Below, one piece after another: positions 32,536 to 41,395 of a stretch of 64,000 nt of DNA; position 1 is the stretch's first letter, and each line of letters opens with the position of its first letter. The stretch is from Burkholderiales bacterium. Its GTDB lineage: Bacteria; Pseudomonadota; Gammaproteobacteria; Burkholderiales; Burkholderiaceae_C. The stretch is from contig JAFKGD010000016.1 of assembly GCA_017307855.1 (NCBI GenBank), positions 1 through 64,000 of the forward strand, given 5' to 3'. The translations under genes and the position numbers were made by a program. The notes below the pieces were generated by a model, which made no database searches, had not been told where the DNA came from, and worked only from the letters and a program-made list of their open reading frames with translations.

Positions 32536-33525
32536 TCAGTACTTCTTGTTGAAATTGGCGCGGATGCGTTCGGCCAGATAGTCCCCGGCCGTGATCGGCG
32601 GGTACTTGCCGGAAGGCGACTCGATCAGCGCATCGGTATTGGCCTGGCAGAAGAACGCCAGGCTGTAGCGCGGCCCCATGTATTCGCCCGGCAGTGGGTT
32701 CTTCACGCGGTGGAAGTTGCTGGGCAGCTGGTCGTCGCTCCAGCGCATCAGCATGTCGCCGATGTTGCAGGTGATGTAGTCCTCCTCGGGCGGGATGGAC
32801 GTCCACTCCTGCGCGTCCATCTCCTTGCCCGGGCACACCTGCAAGCCGCCCTGGCCCTGGCGCTGGTAGAGCAGCGTGAGGCAGTCGAAGTCGGTGTGGG
32901 CACCGGCGCGCCACAGGTCGAGCTTGTCCTGCGCTTCGGGCGGGATGGCGTAGTAGTGCAGCATGCGCAGCGTGCTCTGATAGGTCTCGCTCGACGGGTC
33001 GTGGGCCCGCGTGAAGAACTCGCGGTCGAAGCCGAGCTTGTCGGCGAAGCACGAGAGCACGCGCATGCCGACGGCCCAGCTCGCCTCCTCGAAAGCCAGC
33101 ATGGTCGCCTTGAAGCCCGGCAGCTCTTCCTCGGTGGGATAGAGCCCGGCCATGCGCGGGCGCGTGATCTGGTAGCTCTCCTTCTGGTCGGCCGTGCCGG
33201 TGGAAGGACGCACCTGCTTGCGGCTTTCCCAGCCGGCGTTGCGCGCCAGCGGATACTGGCCCTTGACCTCGTCGGGCAGCGCGAAGAACTTCTCGCTCAT
33301 GGCGAAGGCCTCGCGCATCTGCGCCAGCGGGACGCCGTGGTTCTTGAGCTGGAAGAAGCCCACGTCGATGGAGGCGTCCCAGAGCTGGTCGGCGATCTCG
33401 GCGCGCCGGTTCTCGAAGTCGGCAAGATCGATGACGCGGATCTCGCGCGTGGTGTTCTCCGAACCCATCGCGCCCATGCGCGATTCCTTCTGCAGTTCGG
33501 CCATGTCGTAGGTGGCGGTGCTCAT
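32536..33525 (-). CDS. Isopenicillin-N-synthase-like Fe(II)/2OG oxygenase A
   Basis: This is a non-haem iron oxygenase (329 aa) with an N-terminal DIOX_N domain ([11 protein letters not shown]) and a C-terminal 2OG-FeII_Oxy domain. Iron ligands are H210 and D212 (AHTDFD) and the histidine in NFHRVKNP, and the 2-oxoglutarate-binding R-x-S is in GPRYSLAFF. Bacterial members near purine or pyrimidine genes are mostly uncharacterised; the family includes nucleobase dioxygenases in fungi. It is divergent from the binding protein at 34087, and the 561-base gap holds a matched pair of inverted sequence blocks. A second member is at 35145. Confidence 0.84.
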   Translation of the reverse strand: MSTATYDMAELQKESRMGAMGSENTTREIRVIDLADFENRRAEIADQLWDASIDVGFFQLKNHGVPLAQMREAFAMSEKFFALPDEVKGQYPLARNAGWESRKQVRPSTGTADQKESYQITRPRMAGLYPTEEELPGFKATMLAFEEASWAVGMRVLSCFADKLGFDREFFTRAHDPSSETYQSTLRMLHYYAIPPEAQDKLDLWRAGAHTDFDCLTLLYQRQGQGGLQVCPGKEMDAQEWTSIPPEEDYITCNIGDMLMRWSDDQLPSNFHRVKNPLPGEYMGPRYSLAFFCQANTDALIESPSGKYPPITAGDYLAERIRANFNKKY

Positions 33526-34086
33526 GTGTCGTGCTCCTGAATCGGTCGTCGAAAACGTCGGGGGTGAACAGGCTGCAGCCCGTGACGCAAAGACCGTGGA
33601 AGCAGGGAGCAGGCCGGGATGTGGCTGACTCGCACGAACTCCTGAAGTCTTCTCGCTCGGACGCGAACCTCAAGAGCAATTCCCGGACAGCCGATACATC
33701 GATCCGGCTGGTGAACGCTTCTACTCTTGCGCGGATTATGCAAACGCCCCGCCGCAAGCTCAAGCAGAAAAAGCAGGAACGGCGCGGCTTTTACACATCG
33801 CACCATCGCGGCGCGCGGACGCCAGCCGCGCGGCATGCCCATGCATCGTCATGGACATCGTGGCGCCGCGCGTTGGTGCACGCAGCACGCGGCGCGCCTC
33901 CGCCGGGCATGGCATGGAAGCTGCAACGAGGAACATCACGGAGTAGAAGCGTTCAGCGCGGGGCCATCGGCCTTTCGCCCGGAAATTGCTCTTGAAGCGG
34001 TGGCGCCTTCCGCAGGGAAAGCCACTGTCGTGGTGCTGCACGCGCAGCATCGTTCAACGAGTCCGTTTCCTTCAGGAGAGCTTCAC
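33526..34086. promoter_or_regulatory. 561-base divergent region with two pairs of inverted conserved blocks
   Basis: I see no convincing gene in this gap. Two sequence blocks occur once in each orientation. TCAAGAGCAATTCCCGG at 33670-33686 mirrors 33979-33995 with one mismatch. TGAACGCTTCTACTC at 33712-33726 mirrors 33941-33955 exactly. Order and spacing are preserved (25 and 23 bases between blocks), so each divergent gene has its own copy of a two-block upstream module. The modules start 144 bases before the oxygenase start and 91 bases before the binding-protein start. Base composition of 33730-33800 is relatively AT-rich. Confidence 0.6.
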
Positions 34087-35112
34087 ATGCAACGCCGTTC
34101 GATCCTCCGCGCCGCTGGCGCCGCCTCGATGCTCGCCGCCACGCCGTTCGTGCGCGCGCAGGGTTCGCTCAAGCCCTTCAAGTTCAACCTCGGCTGGAAG
34201 GTCGAAGCCTCGGGCGCGGGGTTCCTGCTGGCGCATCAGCGCGGCTACTACAAGGACGCCGGCCTCGATGTGGCCATCGACACGGGCAACGGCTCGGCCG
34301 CCGCGATCAGCCTGGTGGGCAGCGGCGCCTACGACGTGGCCTCGGCCGACCTGTCGTCGATGATCGAGTTCAACGTGGCCAACCCGCAGGCCGCGCTCAA
34401 GGCCGTCGCGATCCAGTACGACCTGAACCCCAACGCCATCATCGTGCGCCGCGATGGCCCCATCAAGAAGCCGTCCGACCTGGCCGGCAAGACGCTGCTG
34501 GGCCAGCCTTTCAACGCCTCGCGCAAGCTGTTCCCCGTGTTTGCCAAGGCCCAGGGCTTCGATGGATCGGGCGTGAAGTGGGAGAACGTCGCGCCCGACA
34601 TCGGCGACACCCGCTTCGTCAAGGGCGACTTCGACGGCTCGGCCTACTTCTTCTTCACCGGCCTGCTCAACCTGAAGGCGCGCGGCATGACGCCCGAGCA
34701 GCTGACCGTGTTCCGCTTCTCCGACTACGGCATGAAGTCGTATGGCAACGGCCTGGTCGCCAATGCCAAGAGCATGGAGCAGGCCGACGCGATGCGCGCC
34801 TTCGTCAAGGCCACCACGCGCGGCTGGATCGAATGCATCGCCGACCCGAAGGCGGGCGGCGCCGCCATCAAGGCGCGCGAGCCGCTGGCCAATCAGGACA
34901 TCGAGACCGAACGCCTGCAACTCATCGTTGATGGCACGATGAAGACGCCCGACGTGCGCGCCAACGGCTGGGGCGCGGCGACGCCGGCCCGCCTGCAGGC
35001 CACCATCGACGAAACGGTGGGCGCCTTCGGCCTCAAGAGCACGCCCACGGTGGCCGACTTCTTCACCGACCGCTTCCTGCCTTCGGCCGCCGATCGCAAG
35101 CTCAAGGCCTGA
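34087..35112 (+). CDS. ABC transporter substrate-binding protein (NMT1/SsuA-like), paralogue 3
   Basis: This is a periplasmic binding protein (341 aa) with a signal peptide containing QRRSILRAAGAASM and cleavage near FVRAQ; the RR pair would also allow Tat export. The mature start KFNLGWKVEASGAGFLLAHQ and the segment SLVGSGAYDVASADLSSMIE mark it as the most divergent of the three paralogues. GGAG lies 9 bases before the ATG at 34087; the open frame extends further upstream without support. It has no ATPase or permease beside it and is followed 32 bases later by an oxygenase gene. It probably shares the 29704-31326 transporter (inference). Confidence 0.84.
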   Translation: MQRRSILRAAGAASMLAATPFVRAQGSLKPFKFNLGWKVEASGAGFLLAHQRGYYKDAGLDVAIDTGNGSAAAISLVGSGAYDVASADLSSMIEFNVANPQAALKAVAIQYDLNPNAIIVRRDGPIKKPSDLAGKTLLGQPFNASRKLFPVFAKAQGFDGSGVKWENVAPDIGDTRFVKGDFDGSAYFFFTGLLNLKARGMTPEQLTVFRFSDYGMKSYGNGLVANAKSMEQADAMRAFVKATTRGWIECIADPKAGGAAIKAREPLANQDIETERLQLIVDGTMKTPDVRANGWGAATPARLQATIDETVGAFGLKSTPTVADFFTDRFLPSAADRKLKA

Positions 35113-35144
35113 TCGCCGATCACAGCCATCGCAGGAGTCGCATC

Positions 35145-36131
35145 ATGGGCATTCCGGTCATCGACCTGGAAGGCGCTCGGGCGCCGGGCGGTCCGCGCAG
35201 CGCCGAGGTGGCGCAGGCGTTCCGCGCGGCGGCCATGGCGTCCGGGTTCTTCTACATCCGCAATCATGGCGTCGCGGCCGAGCTGATCGCCGCGCAGTTC
35301 GAGGCGACGCGCGCGCTCATGGCGCTGCCGGTCGGGCGGCGCGAGCAGTTGTCGATCAAGCGCTCGCCCATCATGCGGGGCTTCGAGGGGCTGGGCGCGC
35401 AGACGCTCGATGCCGCGATGAACCCCGACCTCAAGGAGAGCTTCTACTGCGGCATGGACTGGCCGGCCGACCATCCGTACGTGAAGGCCGGCTACCAGAC
35501 CTATGGCCCGAGCCAGTGGCCCGAAGAACTGCCCGCCGTGCGCCCGCAGTGCGAGGCCTACATCGACGCGATGAACACGCTGTCGCTGCGGCTGATGCAG
35601 CTGATGGCGCTCTCGCTCGGACTGCCCGAGGATTACTTCGACGCCGCCTGCAAGGACCCGATGGTCACCTTGCGCATGGTGCGCTATCCGCCGCATCCCG
35701 AGAATGCCGACGAGCGCACCTTCGGCGCCGGTGCGCACACCGACTGGGGCGCGGTGACCATCCTCGCGCAGGATTCGCATGGCGGCCTGGAGGTGCAGAT
35801 GCCCGATGGCTCCTGGGTGGCGGCCACGCCGATGGAGGGCACCTTCGTGGTCAACCTCGGCGACATGATTCCGCGCTGGACCAACGGCCTCTACCACTCC
35901 AACCCGCACCGCGTGCGCAACACGTTCTCGGGCGGGGCGGCACGCTATTCGATCCCGTTCTTCTACGAGCCCGAGTTCACCGCGCGGATCGTGGCCGTGC
36001 CCGGCACCGTGCCCGTCGGCGAGCTGCCGCGCTTTGCGCCCTGCACTGCCGGCGAGCACCTGGAAGAGATGTATCGCAAGTCGTACAACCTCAAGGAACT
36101 GCCGCGCGAGACCGCCGGGGTCGAGGCATGA
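35145..36131 (+). CDS. Isopenicillin-N-synthase-like Fe(II)/2OG oxygenase B
   Basis: This is a second DIOX_N/2OG-FeII oxygenase (328 aa). Features are SGFFYIRNHGV near the N-terminus, the iron motif AHTDWG, the distal histidine in NPHRVRNTF and the R-x-S motif in ARYSIPFFY. It lies in an operon with the binding protein (34087) and, through an ATGA overlap, with the deaminase (36128). Import, oxygenation and deamination of one nitrogen heterocycle is therefore the simplest reading. It is clearly related to, but not a recent duplicate of, the oxygenase at 32536. Confidence 0.84.
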   Translation: MGIPVIDLEGARAPGGPRSAEVAQAFRAAAMASGFFYIRNHGVAAELIAAQFEATRALMALPVGRREQLSIKRSPIMRGFEGLGAQTLDAAMNPDLKESFYCGMDWPADHPYVKAGYQTYGPSQWPEELPAVRPQCEAYIDAMNTLSLRLMQLMALSLGLPEDYFDAACKDPMVTLRMVRYPPHPENADERTFGAGAHTDWGAVTILAQDSHGGLEVQMPDGSWVAATPMEGTFVVNLGDMIPRWTNGLYHSNPHRVRNTFSGGAARYSIPFFYEPEFTARIVAVPGTVPVGELPRFAPCTAGEHLEEMYRKSYNLKELPRETAGVEA

Positions 36132-36646
36132 GCAAAGAAGCTCGCGACACCTTCCCCGCAGAGCAGGCGCTGTCCGAGCGCGACGCGCTCTATCTACGCC
36201 AGGCCATTGCCGTCTCGCGCACGGCGCGCGAGCGCGGCAACCGGCCGTTCGGCGCCGTCATCGTGGCGGCTGACGGCAGCGTGCTGCAGGAAGCCTGGAA
36301 CGCCAACATGGAGAGCGGCGACTGCACGGCGCATGCCGAGACCAGCGCCGTGCGCCTGGCGAGCCCGAAGTTCAGCCGCGAGCAGCTCGCAGGGGCCACG
36401 CTCTACTCGTCGGGAGAGCCCTGCGTGATGTGCGCCGGTGCGATCTTCTGGTCCAACATCCGACGCGTGGTGTTCGGCATCGACGCAGAACGCCTGCGGG
36501 TGTTCCGTGGCGAGCGGCAGGAGCAGCGCGATGCCGAACTCTCATGCCGCGACGTGTTCGACGCCTCGCCGCACGCGATCGAGTGCATCGGTCCCGCGCT
36601 CATCGACGAGTCGAGCGCGCCGCACGTCGGGCACTGGAAGACCTGA
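36128..36646 (+). CDS. Nucleobase/nucleoside deaminase, cytidine deaminase fold, paralogue 2
   Basis: This is a zinc deaminase (172 aa) with AHAETSAV (H69, E71) and PCVMCAG (C99, C102). It shares the downstream element SCRDVF with the paralogue at 31323, and both are placed at the end of an import operon. The longer C-terminus ends APHVGHWKT. The ATG at 36128 overlaps the oxygenase stop. Substrate candidates are guanine-like bases or a deaminatable oxidation product of the oxygenase. This is an inference from context. Confidence 0.83.
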   Translation: MSKEARDTFPAEQALSERDALYLRQAIAVSRTARERGNRPFGAVIVAADGSVLQEAWNANMESGDCTAHAETSAVRLASPKFSREQLAGATLYSSGEPCVMCAGAIFWSNIRRVVFGIDAERLRVFRGERQEQRDAELSCRDVFDASPHAIECIGPALIDESSAPHVGHWKT

Positions 36647-36806
36647 TTCGTGCGCCCATGTCACGATAGATGACACGAAGCTCATCCCTTTTCTGAACAA
36701 TCGTTAAACGACTTTCACGCCCCCTCTCCGCCCGATAGCCTCGCGCGCGGTTCGTGGCCATGCCGGCCGCGACACAACATGCGAGAGCAGAGAAGGAGAG
36801 CGTGCA

Positions 36807-37496
36807 ATGAAATCGTCAGGAGCGGAATTCCTGGGCACTTTCTGGCTGGTGCTGGGCGGCTGCGGCAGCGCCGTGCTGGCCGCGGCGTTCCCGCAGGTGG
36901 GCATCGGCCTGCTGGGCGTGTCGCTGGCCTTCGGCCTCACGGTGCTGACCATGGCGTATGCCATCGGCCCGATTTCGGGCTGCCACCTCAATCCGGCCGT
37001 GTCGGTGGGCCTGTGGGCGGCGGGCCGCTTTCCGGCGTCGCGCCTGCTGCCTTACATCGGCGCGCAGGTGCTGGGCGCCTTGGCGGCAGGCGGCGTGCTG
37101 TTCGTCATCGCATCGGGTGCTCCCGGCTTCGACGTCAACGCGGGTTTTGCTTCCAACGGCTGGGGCGCGCATTCGCCGGGCGGCTATTCGTTCACATCGG
37201 CGCTGGTGGTCGAAGTGGTGATGACGCTGTTCTTCCTGCTGGTCATTCTGGGCGCCACCGCCAGGCGCGCACCGGCCGGCTTCGCGCCGCTGGCCATCGG
37301 TCTGGCGCTCACGCTGATCCTCCTGATCTCGATTCCCGTTACCAACACATCCGTCAATCCGGCGCGCAGCACGGGCGTCGCGCTGTTCGTGGGCGACTGG
37401 GCCGTGCAGCAGCTGTGGCTGTTCTGGGCCGCGCCCATCGCGGGCGCGGTGCTCGGCGCGCTGGCCTGGCGGCTGATTGCATCGAAGGACGACTGA
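36807..37496 (+). CDS. aqpZ: Aquaporin Z-like channel with altered selectivity filter
   Basis: This is a six-helix aquaporin (229 aa) with both pore motifs, HLNPAVSVG and SVNPARSTG. By alignment from memory to E. coli AqpZ, the aromatic/arginine filter residues are F42 (for F43), T181 (T183) and R187 (R189). The filter histidine H174 is replaced by leucine (L172, codon 37320-37322, in [10 protein letters not shown]). The first half-helix also reads GPISGCH instead of GHISGGH. Loss of the filter histidine usually widens or dehydrates the pore, as in solute-conducting aquaporins. Urea or ammonia passage would fit the nearby purine catabolism but is speculative. The ATG has AAGGAGAG upstream. 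Confidence 0.88.
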   Translation: MKSSGAEFLGTFWLVLGGCGSAVLAAAFPQVGIGLLGVSLAFGLTVLTMAYAIGPISGCHLNPAVSVGLWAAGRFPASRLLPYIGAQVLGALAAGGVLFVIASGAPGFDVNAGFASNGWGAHSPGGYSFTSALVVEVVMTLFFLLVILGATARRAPAGFAPLAIGLALTLILLISIPVTNTSVNPARSTGVALFVGDWAVQQLWLFWAAPIAGAVLGALAWRLIASKDD

Positions 37497-37526
37497 CACG
37501 GCCGGCGCACGCCGCCGTCACCGCAG

Positions 37527-37573
37527 GGGCGGTGGTGCGAACTGCCAGAATGGCGGGCGCACCACCGCCCTTT
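37527..37573 (+). terminator. Long stem-loop after aqpZ
   Basis: A perfect 13-bp stem, GGGCGGTGGTGCG (37527-37539) with CGCACCACCGCCC (37558-37570), encloses an 18-base loop. The loop itself can pair GCCA with TGGC. Only three T residues follow (37571-37573), so intrinsic termination may be weak. It lies 30 bases after aqpZ and ends 30 bases before the lysE-family gene. Confidence 0.6.
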
Positions 37574-37602
37574 GACCTTCTTCCGTTGCTGCGAGCCGAC
37601 CC

Positions 37603-38241
37603 ATGATCCCTGCCCACGATCTGCTCCTCTTCGCCGGCGCCGCCGTGCTGATCGCCCTCACGCCCGGACCCAACATGATCTACGTGACCTCGCGCTCCAT
37701 CAGCCAGGGGCGCCGTGCGGGCGTGACGTCGCTGCTGGGTGTGATCGTCGGCTTCCTCGCGCACATGTTCGCGGCGGCGGCTGGCCTCACGGCGCTGTTC
37801 CTCGCCGTGCCGCTGGCCTACGAAATCCTCAAGTGGGCCGGCGCAGCCTACCTGCTGTGGATGGCCTGGCAGGCGGTGAAACCCGGCGCCAGCTCGCCTT
37901 TCGAGATGCGCAGCCTGCCGCCCGATTCGCCCCGGCGCCTGTTCGCCATGGGCCTGATCACCAACCTGCTCAACCCCAAGATCGCGGTGTTCTACCTGGC
38001 CGTGTTCCCGCAGTTCGTCTCGCCCGCGCACGGCTCGGTGTTCGCGCAGAGCCTGGTGCTGGGTTTCATCCAGATCGTGAGCAGCTTTGCGGTCAACTTC
38101 ACGCTGGTGATGTGTGCCGGCGGGCTGGCCGGCTGGTTCGCACGCCATCCGGTGTGGATGGCCGTACAGCGCTGGGTGACGGGCTCGGTGCTGGCGGCGC
38201 TGGCCGTGCGGCTGGCGCTGGAACCGCGCCGCGGCGCGTGA
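37603..38241 (+). CDS. LysE/RhtB-family amino-acid exporter
   Basis: This is an inner-membrane translocator (212 aa) with about six hydrophobic segments. The N-terminal ALTPGPNMIYVTSRSISQG is the family signature, and GLITNLLNPKIAVFYLAVFP lies in the middle. Members export amino acids such as threonine, homoserine or lysine, driven by the proton gradient. It begins after the aqpZ stem-loop and is followed 19 bases later by the DUF2164 gene. The substrate cannot be predicted. Confidence 0.88.
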   Translation: MIPAHDLLLFAGAAVLIALTPGPNMIYVTSRSISQGRRAGVTSLLGVIVGFLAHMFAAAAGLTALFLAVPLAYEILKWAGAAYLLWMAWQAVKPGASSPFEMRSLPPDSPRRLFAMGLITNLLNPKIAVFYLAVFPQFVSPAHGSVFAQSLVLGFIQIVSSFAVNFTLVMCAGGLAGWFARHPVWMAVQRWVTGSVLAALAVRLALEPRRGA

Positions 38242-38260
38242 ACCGCAAGGAGCGTGCACC

Positions 38261-38524
38261 ATGACCATCCAACTCGACCGGGAGCAGCGCGACCAGGCCG
38301 TCGCCTCCATCGAGCGCTGGTTCCGCGAGGAACAGGGCGAAAAGATCGGCAACATCGCCGCCGGGGCGCTGCTGGGCTTTTTCCTCGCCGAGATCGGACC
38401 CGTGATCTACAACCGCGGCGTAGCCGACGTGCAGGAGAGGTTGCGCTCGCGCGTCGACGAGATCGACATCGAAGTGCACGAGGACGAGTTCGGCTACTGG
38501 AAGACGGCAGGCGGGCGCCGCTGA
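38261..38524 (+). CDS. DUF2164 family protein
   Basis: This is a small acidic protein of unknown function (87 aa). The sequence EKIGNIAAGALLGFFLAEIG, followed by VIYNRGVADVQERL, is the DUF2164 signature. No signal peptide is present. AAGGAG precedes the ATG. It follows the exporter gene and is convergent with the DUF1854 gene. Confidence 0.8.
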   Translation: MTIQLDREQRDQAVASIERWFREEQGEKIGNIAAGALLGFFLAEIGPVIYNRGVADVQERLRSRVDEIDIEVHEDEFGYWKTAGGRR

Positions 38525-38546
38525 CGCAACCTGTCCCGCAGCGCCT

Positions 38547-39029
38547 TCAAAGGAACCGCTCGAGCAGGCGCCGCGATGCACGGTCCAGCGCCGTGAGGTC
38601 GGGCACGCGGAACTGCACGCCGCTGGCCGACAGGATCAGCAGCCGCGTGCGCGAGAGGCGGCGGATGTCTTCCTCGCCGCTGAGCGTGAACTCGGTTTCG
38701 CCGCGATCCGTCTCCACGCGCCACACGCTGGGCGTGGAGAAGGTGGACACCGACATCAGCTGCCGGATCTCGGGCGCGAACTCGCGCACCGCCAGCTCCT
38801 GCTCGATCAGCGCGCGCGCGGCAGCGGGCAGCGCATCGAAGCTCGCCACCCAGGCCACTTCGTGGCCACCCTCGCCGACCAGCGACAGGCCTTCGCCCGG
38901 CGACGTCAGGGGAAAAGCACGCACCGGCAGCACGCCCGCGTGGAGGGTGCCGTCGGCCTGCGTGAGCACCAGGCGGCCGAAGGCGTCGCGTGCGAGGGTG
39001 AAGTCGGCGGGTTCGGTCATCGCGGTCAT
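38547..39029 (-). CDS. DUF1854 protein associated with cyanophycin metabolism
   Basis: This is a cytoplasmic protein of unknown activity (160 aa). The segment AVREFAPEIRQLMSVSTFST, with the following WRVETDRGETEF, is typical of the DUF1854 family, which is found next to cyanophycin synthetase genes in betaproteobacteria. Its start overlaps the stop of the ABC exporter gene (ATGA), so the two are co-translated. Genomic association with cphA is established for the family; the molecular role is not known. Confidence 0.8.
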   Translation of the reverse strand: MTAMTEPADFTLARDAFGRLVLTQADGTLHAGVLPVRAFPLTSPGEGLSLVGEGGHEVAWVASFDALPAAARALIEQELAVREFAPEIRQLMSVSTFSTPSVWRVETDRGETEFTLSGEEDIRRLSRTRLLILSASGVQFRVPDLTALDRASRRLLERFL

Positions 39030-41275
39030 TCCAGCAACTCCTTGGCGTGGCGCTGCTGCGCGTCGTACAGGCGCCAGTAGGCCCCGCGCCTGTCCATCAG
39101 CTCGTCGTGCGCCCCCACCTCGACGATGCGGCCACGGTCCATCACCACGAGGCGGTCGGCCTTGCGCAGCGTGGAGAGGCGGTGGGCGATGGCGATGGTG
39201 GTGCGGCCGCGAACGAGGTTGTCCAGGGCCTTCTGGATTTCCTGCTCGGTCTCGGTGTCCACGCTGGAAGTGGCCTCGTCCAGGATGAGGATGCGCGGAT
39301 CGATCAGCAGCGCGCGCGCGATGCTGATGCGCTGGCGCTCGCCGCCCGACAGGCCCTGGCCGCGCTCGCCCACCAGCGAGTCGTAGCCGTGCGGCAGGCG
39401 CAGGATGAATTCGTGCGCATGGGCGGCGCGCGCGGCGGCGACGATTTCGGCGCGCGTGGCGCCGGGCCGGCCGTACGCGATGTTCTCGGCCACGGTGCCG
39501 AAGAACAGGAAGGGCTCCTGCAGCACCAGGCCCATGTGGCGGCGCCAGTCCTGCACCCGGTAGCGGCGGATGTCGTGGCCGTCGACCATGATGGCGCCGT
39601 CGGTCACGTCATAGAAGCGGCAGATGAGGTTGACCAGCGTGCTCTTGCCGGAGCCACTGTGGCCCACCAGGCCGATCATTTCGCCCGGCTCGATCTTCAG
39701 GTCAAGCCCACGGATCACCGATCGGCTGCCGTAGCGGAAGCCCACGCCGCGCAGCTCGATGCGGCCCTCGGCGTGATCGAAGGGCACCGGGTTCGCCGGC
39801 TCGGGCACGTTGGATTGATGGTCGAGGATGTCGAAGATGCGCTTGGCGCCGGCGGCGGCCTTCTGCGTGACGGAGACGATGCGGCTCATGGAATCGAGCC
39901 GCGTGTAGAAGCGCCCGATGTAGGCGATGAAGGCCGTGAGCACGCCCACCGTGATCTGCTGGCGCGACACCAGCCAGATGCCGAAGGCCCACACCACCAG
40001 CAGGCCGATCTCGGTCAGCAGCGTGACGGTGGGAGAAAACAGCGACCAGGTCTTGTTGAGCCGGTCGTTGACGGCGAGGTTGTGGGCATTGGCGTCTTCG
40101 AAGCGCTGCGATTCGCGCTTCTCCTGCGCGAAGGCCTTGACCACACGGATGCCGGGAATGGTGTCGGCCAGCACGTTGGTGACTTCGCCCCACACGCGAT
40201 CGATCTTCTCGAAGCCGGTGCGCAGCCGGTCGCGCACCACGTGGATCATCCATGCGATGAAGGGCAGCGGCAGCAGGGTGACCAGCGCCAGCCACGGGTT
40301 GATGGAAAACAGGATGGCCGACGTCATGAGGATCATCACGACGTCGTTGGCGAAGTCGAGCGCATGCAGCGAAAGGAAGACGCAGATGCGGTCGGTCTCG
40401 GAGCCGATCCGCGACATCAGGTCGCCCGTGCGCTTGGCACCGAAGTAGTCGAGCGACAGGCCCAGCAGGTGGTCAAAGGTGGCCGTGCGCAGGTCGGCGC
40501 CGATGCGCTCGGATACCAGCGCGAGCAGCCAGGTGCGCGCCCAGCCCAGGCCCCAGGCCAGGAGGGCCGAACCCAGCAGGCCGCCCAGCAGAAGCGCCAC
40601 CATGCTGCGATCGATGGGCTGGCCGTTCTGATAGGGAATCAGCACGTCGTCCATCAGCGGAATGGTCAGGTAGGGCGGCACCAGCGTGGCGGCCGTGGAA
40701 GCCAGCGTGAGCAGCAGCCCCAGCAGCAACTGGTGGCGGTACGGCTTGGCGAAGCGCCACAGCCGCAGCAGCACCCAGGTGGATGGCGGCGGCTCGGCCG
40801 CCTCGACGCCTTCGTCCGCGCTGGTCGCAACGTCGGCGGCATCCGGATCGGCCGCCAGGCCGCTTTCGGCCAGCCGCAACAGCGCGGCGTCGAAGGCGCG
40901 CACGAGGGCCAGGGCCTGAGCTTGGCTCGAAAGTGTGAAACGCCAGCGGCCCAGCAGCGATGCTGCATCGCACAAATCGAGCGTGCCCACGCCAGCGTGG
41001 TCGGTGGTGCGCAGGTGCAAACCCCCGGCCAGGGGCCAGGACTGCCACTCGCCTTTTTTGTCGCCGTGCGGCGACAAATCGGACGCCTGAAGGGCAGGAC
41101 GGGCCAGCAAACGCCGGTTTGTCAGCACCAACTCGCCCGTTGCGAAGCGCAGTTGCGCATCGAGGTCAACCGCCAGCCGGGCCAGCACGTTCTCACCCTC
41201 TGCGAGCAAGGAAAGCCGGTCGCCAGACCCTCCATCGGGGAAGTGGGCGGGGGCCGCGGAAGAAAGGTTCTGCAT
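39026..41275 (-). CDS. Cyanophycin-associated ABC transporter, fused membrane and ATPase domains
   Basis: This is a half-size exporter of the MsbA/Lip type (749 aa). Residues 1-160 form a soluble N-terminal extension unusual for the family. They are followed by a six-helix membrane domain (from about KPYRHQLLLGLLL) and a nucleotide-binding domain with Walker A GHSGSGKST, signature LSGGERQRIS, Walker B ILILDEATSSVD and H-loop AIAHRLST. It is divergent from cphA' and coupled to the DUF1854 gene, matching the cyanophycin-metabolism ABC type. What it moves is unknown. The ATG at 41275 is chosen although the open frame runs far upstream through the opposite-strand cphA gene. Confidence 0.85.
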   Translation of the reverse strand: MQNLSSAAPAHFPDGGSGDRLSLLAEGENVLARLAVDLDAQLRFATGELVLTNRRLLARPALQASDLSPHGDKKGEWQSWPLAGGLHLRTTDHAGVGTLDLCDAASLLGRWRFTLSSQAQALALVRAFDAALLRLAESGLAADPDAADVATSADEGVEAAEPPPSTWVLLRLWRFAKPYRHQLLLGLLLTLASTAATLVPPYLTIPLMDDVLIPYQNGQPIDRSMVALLLGGLLGSALLAWGLGWARTWLLALVSERIGADLRTATFDHLLGLSLDYFGAKRTGDLMSRIGSETDRICVFLSLHALDFANDVVMILMTSAILFSINPWLALVTLLPLPFIAWMIHVVRDRLRTGFEKIDRVWGEVTNVLADTIPGIRVVKAFAQEKRESQRFEDANAHNLAVNDRLNKTWSLFSPTVTLLTEIGLLVVWAFGIWLVSRQQITVGVLTAFIAYIGRFYTRLDSMSRIVSVTQKAAAGAKRIFDILDHQSNVPEPANPVPFDHAEGRIELRGVGFRYGSRSVIRGLDLKIEPGEMIGLVGHSGSGKSTLVNLICRFYDVTDGAIMVDGHDIRRYRVQDWRRHMGLVLQEPFLFFGTVAENIAYGRPGATRAEIVAAARAAHAHEFILRLPHGYDSLVGERGQGLSGGERQRISIARALLIDPRILILDEATSSVDTETEQEIQKALDNLVRGRTTIAIAHRLSTLRKADRLVVMDRGRIVEVGAHDELMDRRGAYWRLYDAQQRHAKELLE

Positions 41276-41395
41276 GTGTTTTGACTGCTGCACGGCACCC
41301 CTGGGGCGGGGCCACGAGCGGGAGCCGGCGATTCTCGCCGATGCCACCCAACGGCGAAGCCATCGCTTCGGTTGACCTCTCTGATTGCATTGCGA

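Noticed and set aside
33531-33995. A 154-codon open frame in the 561-base gap
   Set aside because: No recognisable motif, no ribosome site, and it overlaps the conserved inverted blocks, which look regulatory.
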